Shown here one piece after another: positions 1-8,138 of a DNA stretch of 8,138 nucleotides. Source of the DNA: Burkholderiaceae bacterium. Its GTDB lineage: Bacteria; Pseudomonadota; Gammaproteobacteria; Burkholderiales; Burkholderiaceae. Under the pieces are notes generated by a model that was not told the DNA's origin, did not search any database, and saw nothing but the letters and a program-made list of their open reading frames with translations. The stretch is taken from NCBI GenBank assembly GCA_025057735.1, contig JANWUU010000343.1, forward strand, positions 1-8,138, in the 5' to 3' direction. How positions within the stretch are numbered: the first letter of the stretch is position 1; each line of letters starts with the position of its first letter. A program made the position numbers and the translations under genes.

Positions 1-450
1 GATGCCGCCATGGCGCAGATCAACCAGACCGGGTACATGCACAACCGGCTGCGCATGGTGGTGGCGAGCTTCCTGACGAAAGATCTGGGCATCGACTGGC
101 GCCGCGGCGAACGCTATTTCGCGCGCCAGCTTAACGATTACGACCTGGCGTCGAACAACGGCGGCTGGCAGTGGGCCGCCTCCACCGGCTGCGACGCACA
201 GCCGTATTTCCGCATCTTCAACCCGGTCGCGCAGTCGAGGAAGTTCGACCCCGAGGGCCGCTTCATCAAACGCTACTTACCGCAATTGGCAAATTTCACT
301 GCCGAGGAAATCCACGCGCCCTGGCTCGTGCCCGCGCAACGGCAACGGCAGGCCGGCTGCGTAATCGGCGTCGATTACCCGGCGCCCATCGTCGATCACG
401 CCCAGGCGCGCGCCCGCGCCCTAGCGCGCTATGCGGTGGCCCGCAAGTAA
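1..450 (+). CDS. phrB: Deoxyribodipyrimidine (CPD) photolyase, C-terminal fragment (5' end outside window)
   Basis: The open frame runs from base 1 (no start in the window) to TAA at 448-450 and gives the last 149 residues of a class I DNA photolyase, which repairs cyclobutane pyrimidine dimers with light using FADH-. The fragment lies in the helical FAD-binding domain. It contains the family blocks [10 protein letters not shown] (fragment residues 10-19), DWRRGERYF (32-40) and [10 protein letters not shown] (52-61), followed by PYFRIFNP. By alignment from memory with E. coli PhrB, W33 and W56 match electron-transfer residues W359 and W382, D46 matches D372, and N52 matches N378 next to the flavin, so the enzyme looks functional. 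The tail TLDYP-like segment appears as [11 protein letters not shown]. An internal ATG at 10 is not the real start. The gene converges on groEL and the two share the terminator palindrome at 461-488. Confidence 0.95.
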   Translation, partial: DAAMAQINQTGYMHNRLRMVVASFLTKDLGIDWRRGERYFARQLNDYDLASNNGGWQWAASTGCDAQPYFRIFNPVAQSRKFDPEGRFIKRYLPQLANFTAEEIHAPWLVPAQRQRQAGCVIGVDYPAPIVDHAQARARALARYAVARK

Positions 451-454
451 GGCG

Positions 455-488
455 AAAAAAGAAAACGCCCGCAGCTGCGGGCGTTTTC
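455..488 (-). terminator. Rho-independent terminator of groESL, possibly bidirectional
   Basis: Bases 461-488 are a perfect 28-bp palindrome: each arm is 14 bases, GAAAACGCCCGCAG then its exact reverse complement. Read on the minus strand the hairpin lies 19 bases after the groEL stop and is followed by a T-rich run (TTTTCTTTTTT, 465-455), the classic intrinsic terminator layout. On the plus strand it lies 10 bases after the photolyase stop with only four T in the 3' arm and no longer T run, so termination of photolyase there should be weaker. Located between two convergent genes, it probably serves both. Confidence 0.88.
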
Positions 489-507
489 GCGGGCGTGAGG
501 CGCGGGC

Positions 508-2175
<1,668 letters not shown>

Positions 2176-2214
2176 TCAATCCGCCGGGCCGCACAGCTCC
2201 GGCATCCGTCCCCG

Positions 2215-2505
2215 TTAGGCCGTGATCACGCCCATCAGGTCTTCTTCGCGCATGACGAGGTATTCCTCGCCCTCGATCTTCACCGTCTGGCCGGCGTATT
2301 TGCCGAAGAGGACCTTGTCACCCACCTTCACGTCGATGGGAATCAGCTTGCCGTTGTCGTCCCGCTTGCCCGGGCCGACGGCGATCACCTCACCCTGGTC
2401 GGGTTTTTCGGCCGCGTTGTCCGGGATCACGATGCCCGAGGCCGTTTTCCGTTCCTGATCCAAGCGCTTGACGATCACGCGATCGTGCAATGGCCGAATT
2501 TTCAT
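2215..2505 (-). CDS. groES: 10-kDa co-chaperonin GroES
   Basis: This 96-residue protein is the heptameric lid of the GroEL chamber. It starts [14 protein letters not shown] and ends [17 protein letters not shown], the standard GroES ends, at the standard length. The mobile loop that docks on GroEL is visible around residues 17-32 with the hydrophobic contact triplet IVI (25-27), where E. coli has IVL. The start ATG (2503-2505) has AGGAG at 2511-2515, five bases upstream, a strong ribosome site. It is the first gene of the groES-groEL operon. About 90 bases of predicted leader separate it from the sigma-70 promoter, and the CIRCE operator spans the predicted transcription start. Confidence 0.98.
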   Translation of the reverse strand: MKIRPLHDRVIVKRLDQERKTASGIVIPDNAAEKPDQGEVIAVGPGKRDDNGKLIPIDVKVGDKVLFGKYAGQTVKIEGEEYLVMREEDLMGVITA

Positions 2506-2574
2506 GAGGTCTCCTAGTGCAACTCGTTGATTTGACAGGAAACAAGAGACGCCGCGGCGATTTCCTGCGCTTCG

Positions 2575-2601
2575 TCAGCACTCACCGCGATCGAGTGCTA
2601 A
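2575..2601 (-). promoter_or_regulatory. CIRCE operator (HrcA binding site) of groESL
   Basis: On the minus strand TTAGCACTC (2601-2593), nine bases, then GAGTGCTGA (2583-2575). The CIRCE consensus is TTAGCACTC-N9-GAGTGCTAA, so one arm is perfect, the other differs at one base, and the spacer is exactly nine. The site begins on the last base of the -10 box and covers the predicted transcription start, so bound HrcA would block initiation. HrcA itself is not encoded in this window. Because the operator is transcribed at the 5' end of the mRNA, it could also form a leader hairpin. The remaining stretch 2506-2574 is groES leader with no further element I can support. Confidence 0.95.
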
Positions 2602-2629
2602 TTGTAGGGATGGCCCACGGTGAGTTCAA
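2601..2629 (-). promoter_or_regulatory. Sigma-70 promoter of groESL
   Basis: Reading the minus strand, TTGAAC (2629-2624) and TACAAT (2606-2601) are separated by exactly 17 bases. The -10 box matches TATAAT at five of six positions and the -35 box matches TTGACA at four of six. The predicted start is near 2594, inside CIRCE, giving a leader of about 90 bases before groES. CTTGAA (2630-2625) also matches the -35 part of a sigma-32 promoter, but no CCCCAT-type -10 sits at the right distance, so I call it vegetative with HrcA repression. Confidence 0.8.
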
Positions 2630-2741
2630 GCCGGATCCATGCTGGCACCGCGCCGGACCGGTCGCGCCGGGTCGTCAGCCGGCGCCGCCGGGCGAAAGAT
2701 GGGGGCAGGTCTTAGGTCCTCTCCGCGATTCAGCGGGGCGC

Positions 2742-2767
2742 CTGCCGGCCGACAATCCGACCGGCAG
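2742..2767. repeat. Inverted repeat upstream of the Cas6e-like gene
   Basis: CTGCCGG (2742-2748) and CCGGCAG (2761-2767) form a perfect 7-bp dyad with a 12-base spacer, ending 23 bases before the ATG at 2791. It could be an operator or a leader hairpin for the downstream gene. It may also be chance in GC-rich DNA. Apart from this, 2641-2790 shows no convincing promoter or Shine-Dalgarno on the plus strand. Confidence 0.3.
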
Positions 2768-2790
2768 CACCGCGCAGCCCCGCCCAGCCG

Positions 2791-3474
2791 ATGCCAGGAC
2801 CCACGACGAGCCCGACCCCGCCCCTGCGGCCCGCCACGTTGCGGCGGTCAGCCGTCCGGCACGATTTTGTGCACTCGCGGCTCAGTTTCACCCGCCTCGA
2901 CATCCCCGAGGTCGAGGTCTTCGAGACCGCCGTGTCCTTCGCGCCGGAGACCGACCCGCTGAGCGCGCACGACGCACTGGCGAACGTCTTCGGCCACAAG
3001 GCCGGCTTCGGACACTTCCTGTTCCGCGCCGACAGCGAAACTCCGGGGCGCTTCTGGGTGCGCTCGGCCGAACCCTGGACGCGCTGGCCCGATGGCGCGC
3101 TCAGCGCGCTCGAGCCCCGGCGCCGCGTCATCCAGCTGGCCGAGGGCCTGATGTATCCGTTCAGCCTGCAGGTCTGCGCCGGCGACGAACTGCCCGCGGA
3201 CAACGAAAAACGGGTCGCCCCGTACGAAACCGTCGAGCGCGTCGCGCGCTGGTTTCAGGAGCAGGCGCCGCAGTTCGGGTTGCGGCCGCTGATCGTCAAC
3301 GTCGCGATGGCGGCGCTGCGCTTCGCCCATGGCGGGCAGCGCTACCGCATCCCCTATGCCCGCATCGAGGGCGCGCTGGAGGTCGCGCACGCCGAGCGCC
3401 TGCGCCGCCGCATCCTGAAGGGCTTCGGCTATTACCGCCGCACCGGTATCGGCATGCTCGAGCTCTCGCAGTAA
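2791..3474 (+). CDS. Orphan Cas6e/CasE (Cse3)-like CRISPR RNA endonuclease family protein
   Basis: The 227-residue frame resembles Cas6e, the type I-E enzyme that cuts CRISPR repeat RNA at the base of its hairpin. Compared from memory with E. coli CasE (199 aa), SAHDALANVF (residues 58-67) lines up with QLHQGLWHLF, placing H60 on catalytic H20. HFLFRAD (75-81) and VRSAEPW (90-96) match the following strands. FSLQVCAGDE (124-133), NEKRVAP (138-144) and RWFQEQAPQFG (153-163) follow family order. The end IEGALEV plus LKGFGYYRRTGIGMLELS (209-226) is the diagnostic C-terminal Gly-rich loop. Oddities: the active-site Tyr three residues before the His is Leu (L57), and no other cas gene or array is visible. 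The start is uncertain: no Shine-Dalgarno precedes the ATG, residues 1-26 look like spurious Pro/Arg-rich sequence, and GTG at 2869 would give 201 aa starting (M)HSRLSFTRL, a better family fit. It is divergent from groESL, with cnoX 61 bases downstream. Family call fairly sure; function unknown. Confidence 0.8.
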   Translation: MPGPTTSPTPPLRPATLRRSAVRHDFVHSRLSFTRLDIPEVEVFETAVSFAPETDPLSAHDALANVFGHKAGFGHFLFRADSETPGRFWVRSAEPWTRWPDGALSALEPRRRVIQLAEGLMYPFSLQVCAGDELPADNEKRVAPYETVERVARWFQEQAPQFGLRPLIVNVAMAALRFAHGGQRYRIPYARIEGALEVAHAERLRRRILKGFGYYRRTGIGMLELSQ

Positions 3475-3501
3475 CCCGGTCACGGGGCTTGAGGCAGCCT
3501 G

Positions 3502-3526
3502 CCGCCGCCCCCATAGTGGGCGGCGG
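3502..3526 (+). promoter_or_regulatory. GC hairpin overlapping the cnoX Shine-Dalgarno
   Basis: CCGCCGCCC (3502-3510) pairs perfectly with GGGCGGCGG (3518-3526) around the 7-base loop CCATAGT. The last two bases of the 3' arm are the first two of the cnoX ribosome site GGAGGA (3525-3530), which lies five bases before the ATG at 3536. In mRNA this stem would partly hide the ribosome site, so it may damp translation of cnoX. No T tract follows, so it is not a standard terminator. It starts 27 bases after the stop of the Cas6e-like gene. Its role is inferred; the pairing itself is seen. Confidence 0.5.
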
Positions 3527-3535
3527 AGGACGCCG

Positions 3536-4405
3536 ATGATCGATACGACCGAAGACCGTTTCACGCGCGACGTGATCGAGGCGTCGCGCGAACGCCCGGT
3601 GCTGGTGGACTTCTGGGCCCCGTGGTGCGGGCCGTGCCGCGCGCTCGGACCGCTGCTGGAGAAGCTGGAGCGGGACTACAAGGGGCGCTTCGCCCTGGTG
3701 AAGGTCAATTCCGACGAGAACCCGGAGCTGTCGGCACAGTTCAACGTGCGCAGCATCCCGTACGTGATCGCCTTCGTCGACGGCAAACCGGTGGATGCCT
3801 TCGTGGGCGCGCTGCCGGAGTCGCAGTTGCGCGCCTTCATCGACCGCCTGATCCCGAATCCGAGCGAACTGGAGCGCCGCAAGGCGGCGCAGTTGCTCGC
3901 CGCCGGCGAATTCGCGGCCGCCGCCACGGCGCTGCGCGCGGCCATCGCGCTGGACCCGGACAACGACGCCGCCCGCGCCGATCTGGCGACGCTGCTGCTG
4001 GACCGCATGCCGGGCGCCCCCGACGACCCGCGCCTGCAGGAGGCCGAGCAGGTGCTGGACGCCGTCTCGCGACGCCGCCAGAACGAGCCGGCCTTCGCGG
4101 CGTTGCGCACGCGCCTGGCGGCGCTCAAGGAGAGCGCGCGCCTGCCGGACCTCGCCGAACTGCAGGCGCGCGTGGCGGCAGCGCCGGAGGACCTCGCCGC
4201 CCGTCTGCAGTTGGCTCAGCGGCTGATCGCGCAGCGGCAGTTCGAACCGGCGCTCGAGCAGTTGCTGGCGATCGTCGAGCGGGACCGCCGCTTCGGCGAC
4301 GACGTCGGCCGCAAGACGATGCTTGCGGTCTTCGAGATGCTCGCCGACCAGCCGGAGCTCGTTGCGCGCTACCGCCGCCGCCTGTCGGCGGCGCTGCACC
4401 GCTGA
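3536..4405 (+). CDS. cnoX: CnoX (YbbN) chaperedoxin: thioredoxin domain plus TPR-like C-terminal domain
   Basis: This 289-residue cytoplasmic protein has a thioredoxin domain at about residues 1-107 and an alpha-helical TPR-type region at about 110-289. The domain order and length match E. coli CnoX/YbbN (about 284 aa), a holdase that protects proteins during oxidative stress and is reported to bind GroEL and pass clients to it. The active site is FWAPWCGPC (26-34; C31 and C34) and the cis-proline is P75 in SIPYV. E. coli CnoX lacks the first Cys (SXXC); here both are present, as in Caulobacter CnoX, so real thiol-disulfide activity is expected. The helical part shows repeated pairs such as AAQLLAAGEFAAAATALRAA and LQLAQRLIAQRQFEPALEQL. 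The start ATG has GGAGGA five bases upstream. It may be co-transcribed with the Cas6e-like gene 61 bases before it. It converges on dsbD with seven bases between stop codons. Confidence 0.93.
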   Translation: MIDTTEDRFTRDVIEASRERPVLVDFWAPWCGPCRALGPLLEKLERDYKGRFALVKVNSDENPELSAQFNVRSIPYVIAFVDGKPVDAFVGALPESQLRAFIDRLIPNPSELERRKAAQLLAAGEFAAAATALRAAIALDPDNDAARADLATLLLDRMPGAPDDPRLQEAEQVLDAVSRRRQNEPAFAALRTRLAALKESARLPDLAELQARVAAAPEDLAARLQLAQRLIAQRQFEPALEQLLAIVERDRRFGDDVGRKTMLAVFEMLADQPELVARYRRRLSAALHR

Positions 4406-4412
4406 GCAACCG

Positions 4413-6557
4413 TCACAGCGCGCGCACGGCGTCCAGCACGAGCGGGCGGGTGAGCAGTTCCGGCAGGACCTGCGTGCGGCCGTCCGGCCGGTATAGGACG
4501 TAAAGGGGCACGCCGTTGCGCTGGAAGCGCGCCAGCTCGCGCGTGATCTCCTCGTCGCGGTTGGTCCAGTCGGCGCGCATCGCCACGACACCTTTCTCGG
4601 CGAAGGCGCGCAGCACGCTGTCGCTCGTCAGCACGAGCCGCTTGTTGGCCTGGCACGTGATGCACCAGGCGGCGGTGAAATCGACGAACACCGGGCGGCC
4701 AGCCGCCAGCGCGCGCTCCATCGCCGCACGGCTCCAGGGCTGCCAGACGCTTTCCTGCGCCGCATCGGCGGCCGGTGCGCCGGCCCGCGCCGGCGGAAGC
4801 GCCGGCGCCTGCGTGGCGAGCGCAACGGCATACAGGCCGAGCGCCGCGGCGCCGGCGGCCAGCCAGCGCGCGCCCCGCGCCCCCTGCTGGGACAGGCCAA
4901 GCGCCCACGCCGCCAGCCCCAGCAGCACGAGTGCGGCCAGGGTCAGACCGACGCCGTCGGCGCCGATCTGCTGCGCCAGCACCCACAGCAGCCAGACGGC
5001 GGCGCCGAACATCGGAAACGCCATGGCCTGCTTGAAGCGCAGCATCCACGCGCCCGGCCGCGGCAGCCGGGCGAGCAGCCGCGGCCACAGCGTCAAGAGC
5101 AGGTACGGCGCGGCCATCCCGGCGCCGAGCGCGGCGAATACGGTCAGGGCGACCGCCGCCGGCTGCGTCATCGCGTAACCCAGGGCGGCGCCCATGAACG
5201 GCGCCGTGCAGGGCGCGGCGACCACCACCGCCAGCACGCCGGTGCCGGCGCTGCCGGCGAGCGAGTCTGGCCGCAGCTCGCGCGCCGCCCGCACATTGGC
5301 CAGACCGCCGCCCCAGGTGAACTCGAAGGCACCCAGCAGGTTCAGCCCGATGACGAAGAACAGCGCCGCCAGCGCCGCCACCACCGCCGGTGTCTGCAGC
5401 TGAAATCCCCAGCCGAGCTGGGTGCCGGCGGCGCGCAGCGCCAGCAACAGCGCTGCCAGGACGACGAAGCTCGCGACGACCCCGGCCGCGTAGGCGAACC
5501 CGTGCGCGCGCAGCGACGGATGCGCGATGCGGGCGGCATCCTCGGCCCGTTGGTGCTGCACCAGCGACAGCAGTTTGAGGCTCAGGACCGGGAACACACA
5601 GGGCATGAGATTGAGGATCAGGCCCCCGAGGAAGGCGCCGGCCAGCGCCAGCCAGATTCCGAGCGCCGGATCGGCCGTCTGCGACCCCGCCGCAGGGCTG
5701 GCCTCTTGGGCAGGTACGGATCCGGCCACCAGCGGCAACTCGATCTGTCCGGCCCAGCCGCCCCGCTCGGCGTTGGCCGGCCCGCCCTCGGCCACCAGCA
5801 CGCCCCGTAAGCGGCGGAATTCCGGCGCCACCGGACGGGTCGCCGTCAGGTACAGGGTCACCCGGCCGTCGGCGATTCGCACCGGCTGGGGCGCCGCCGC
5901 CTCGATGCGCGCCTCCTCGAGCGGGAAGAATTCATAGCGACGCGCCGGGCCGCGGGCGGCGAAAGACAGCCGGATGCGGTCGTCCTCGATCGTCGCCTCG
6001 GCCTCCTGCAGCACAAGCGGCGGCGGCACCTGCGCACGCGCGGCGGCAAACTGCGCCGCCCGCCGCGAAGGGGCGGCGTCCTCGCGCACCGGCAGCGCGA
6101 GCTTCAGGTCCGCCCCGTCCGGTATGCAGATGTCCTTGCAGATCAGCCAGTCGGCGCGCGCGGCGAGCGTCACCGCCTGGCCCGGGGCGAGCGTGGCCGG
6201 CGGCGTCAGCTCCGCCAGCAGCAGGACCTCGCCCTCGTAGCCGTAGTTGACGAGCGGACCGACGGGCAGCCGTTTCGGCACCGGCCACTTTAGCGGCGAT
6301 GCGCGCCACCCCGCCGGCAACTGCCACGCGATGCGGGTCGGCAGGCCGGAGTCGCCCGGCACCTGCCAGTAGGTGTGCCAGCCTTCGTCGTGCTTGATCC
6401 GCAGCGCCACCGACAGCGGCCTGCCAGGAACGACCGCGTCCGTGGCCGCCACCAGCTCCGCCTCCGCGTGTTCGGTGCGCACCGGCTGCGCCAGCGCCAC
6501 CGCCGCCGATAGCGCCAGGCTCCCGTGCAGCACGCGTCTGAACCAGCCGCCGGCCAT
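4413..6557 (-). CDS. dsbD: DsbD/ScsB-family transmembrane thiol:disulfide interchange protein
   Basis: The 714-residue inner-membrane protein would carry electrons from cytoplasmic thioredoxin to periplasmic thiol proteins. A signal peptide covers residues 1-23 (RR, then LHGSLALSAAVALA, cut before QP). The periplasmic N-terminal domain (about 24-295) has WHTYWQVPGDSG (60-71) and the redox pair C140/C144 in WLICKDICIP. Eight hydrophobic segments follow between about 299 and 582, with the conserved membrane cysteines C320 (LNLMPCVFPV) and C450 (VAAPCTAPFMG). The C-terminal periplasmic thioredoxin domain (about 600-714) has WCITC (C632, C635). All six functional cysteines are present. The N-terminal domain is longer than in E. 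coli DsbD (565 aa) and looks like the ScsB type, so the partner proteins may differ from the DsbC/DsbG set. The start is the ATG at 6555-6557, with GAAGG close upstream. An open frame continues upstream over hemL but is not coding. It lies 38 bases after hemL on the same strand, probably one transcript. Confidence 0.93.
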   Translation of the reverse strand: MAGGWFRRVLHGSLALSAAVALAQPVRTEHAEAELVAATDAVVPGRPLSVALRIKHDEGWHTYWQVPGDSGLPTRIAWQLPAGWRASPLKWPVPKRLPVGPLVNYGYEGEVLLLAELTPPATLAPGQAVTLAARADWLICKDICIPDGADLKLALPVREDAAPSRRAAQFAAARAQVPPPLVLQEAEATIEDDRIRLSFAARGPARRYEFFPLEEARIEAAAPQPVRIADGRVTLYLTATRPVAPEFRRLRGVLVAEGGPANAERGGWAGQIELPLVAGSVPAQEASPAAGSQTADPALGIWLALAGAFLGGLILNLMPCVFPVLSLKLLSLVQHQRAEDAARIAHPSLRAHGFAYAAGVVASFVVLAALLLALRAAGTQLGWGFQLQTPAVVAALAALFFVIGLNLLGAFEFTWGGGLANVRAARELRPDSLAGSAGTGVLAVVVAAPCTAPFMGAALGYAMTQPAAVALTVFAALGAGMAAPYLLLTLWPRLLARLPRPGAWMLRFKQAMAFPMFGAAVWLLWVLAQQIGADGVGLTLAALVLLGLAAWALGLSQQGARGARWLAAGAAALGLYAVALATQAPALPPARAGAPAADAAQESVWQPWSRAAMERALAAGRPVFVDFTAAWCITCQANKRLVLTSDSVLRAFAEKGVVAMRADWTNRDEEITRELARFQRNGVPLYVLYRPDGRTQVLPELLTRPLVLDAVRAL

Positions 6558-6595
6558 GCGCCTTCGAGCCGCCTCGCCCGCCCGGGGTTCCGCCG

Positions 6596-7885
<1,290 letters not shown>

Positions 7886-7894
7886 GGCGGCAAG

Positions 7895-7900
7895 CCCCTC
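7895..7900 (-). promoter_or_regulatory. Shine-Dalgarno deciding the hemL GTG start
   Basis: On the minus strand GAGGGG ends nine bases before the GTG at 7885. Together with alignment of the following residues to the HemL N terminus, it favours this GTG over the far-upstream ATG at 8077 in the same open frame. Confidence 0.7.
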
Positions 7901-8004
7901 GGATCTGGTCGGATGACGGCTCGGCGCGGGTGACCCGGCTCGGCAAGGTGGGCCGGCTGCGGGGCGGGATGACCCGGAATTCGCCCGCTTTTCGAGCCAC
8001 AGGC

Positions 8005-8010
8005 TATGAT
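8005..8010 (+). promoter_or_regulatory. Possible -10 box for the rubredoxin gene
   Basis: TATGAT matches the sigma-70 -10 consensus at five of six positions and lies 46 bases before the rubredoxin ATG, a sensible leader length. No recognisable -35 box is found 16-18 bases upstream, so the call is weak. For hemL on the other strand I could not identify a convincing promoter in 7886-8056. Confidence 0.3.
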
Positions 8011-8056
8011 GCGGCGCGCTCAGTATCTTATCGAAAACCTTGAAGAATTCCGGCGG

Positions 8057-8138
8057 ATGACGACTGCGACCGCACAAGCGACACGGACCTTCATGTGCCT
8101 GATCTGCGGCTGGATTTACGACGAGGCAGCCGGCCTAC
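8057..8138 (+). CDS. Rubredoxin, N-terminal fragment (3' end outside window)
   Basis: From the ATG at 8057 the frame reads [12 protein letters not shown] then [15 protein letters not shown] and runs off the window after 27 codons. [13 protein letters not shown] is the first iron-ligand knuckle of rubredoxin (CxxCG followed by IYDE), a small soluble Fe(Cys)4 electron carrier. The second CxxCG knuckle must lie beyond the window. A second in-frame ATG at 8093 would leave almost nothing before the first Cys, so 8057 is preferred, although neither has a clear Shine-Dalgarno. It is divergent from hemL with 171 bases between the two starts. Its electron partner cannot be judged from this window. Confidence 0.85.
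   Translation, partial: MTTATAQATRTFMCLICGWIYDEAAGL

Noticed and set aside
2607..2630. Sigma-32 heat-shock promoter upstream of groES
   Set aside because: CTTGAA is present, but the nearest CCAT-containing -10-like sequence is only a partial match and sits too close for the usual 13-17 base spacing.
2517..3539. Plus-strand open frame of 340 codons over the groES leader and the Cas6e-like gene
   Set aside because: It crosses the CIRCE/promoter region and reads Arg/Pro/Ala-rich low-complexity sequence; the Cas6e-like frame in the same DNA has clear family motifs.
4373..4393. 8-bp GC hairpin (loop CCTGT) at the end of cnoX as terminator for dsbD
   Set aside because: It lies inside cnoX coding sequence in an Arg-Arg-Arg-Leu-Ser-Ala-Ala stretch and no T tract follows on either strand, so codon composition explains it.
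3296..4591. Minus-strand open frame of 431 codons across the Cas6e-like gene, cnoX and the dsbD end
   Set aside because: It overlaps three better supported genes in other frames, and its Arg/Ala/Gln-rich sequence is typical of a shadow frame.
7886..8077. N-terminal extension of hemL to the ATG at 8077
   Set aside because: HemL homologues begin at the MSNNERLF position; the extension would overlap the rubredoxin start and has no family match. GTG 7885 has a Shine-Dalgarno.

Overview
This is a GC-rich bacterial chromosome window, most likely from a gammaproteobacterium (a betaproteobacterium is possible). The basis is that every protein reads as an ordinary proteobacterial housekeeping family, haem precursor is made by the C5 route (HemL), and groESL sits behind a CIRCE operator. 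Pathway and operator type make most alphaproteobacteria and the enteric bacteria less likely. No species can be named from this sequence alone.

Layout, left to right. (1) 1-450, + strand: the C-terminal third of a CPD photolyase (phrB), cut by the window edge. (2) 455-488: a perfect 28-bp palindrome with a T tract on the minus side, which is the terminator between photolyase and the convergent groESL operon. (3) 508-2505, - strand: groES then groEL. Upstream are a good sigma-70 promoter (2601-2629) and a CIRCE inverted repeat (2575-2601) that begins on the last base of the -10 box, so HrcA heat-shock control is predicted. (4) 2791-3474, + strand, divergent from groESL: a solitary protein with the fold signature of the CRISPR RNA endonuclease Cas6e/CasE. 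It keeps the catalytic histidine and C-terminal Gly-rich loop, but no other cas gene and no repeat array lies in the window. (5) 3536-4405, + strand: cnoX (ybbN), a thioredoxin-TPR chaperedoxin with a complete CGPC site. Its Shine-Dalgarno touches a 9-bp GC hairpin that also lies just after the Cas6e-like gene. (6) 4413-6557, - strand: a DsbD/ScsB-type transmembrane thiol-disulfide reductase, convergent with cnoX. (7) 6596-7885, - strand: hemL, 38 bp upstream of dsbD and probably co-transcribed with it. (8) 8057-8138, + strand: the start of a rubredoxin gene, divergent from hemL and cut by the window edge.

Functional themes. The left half is proteostasis: GroES/GroEL, and one gene away CnoX, whose E. 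coli homologue is reported to hand oxidatively damaged clients to GroEL. The right half is redox and tetrapyrrole metabolism. The feature most worth following up is the orphan Cas6e-like gene wedged between groESL and cnoX: a probable RNA-processing enzyme, outside any visible CRISPR locus, with a hairpin of roughly the size Cas6e enzymes recognise immediately downstream. Its role is unknown.
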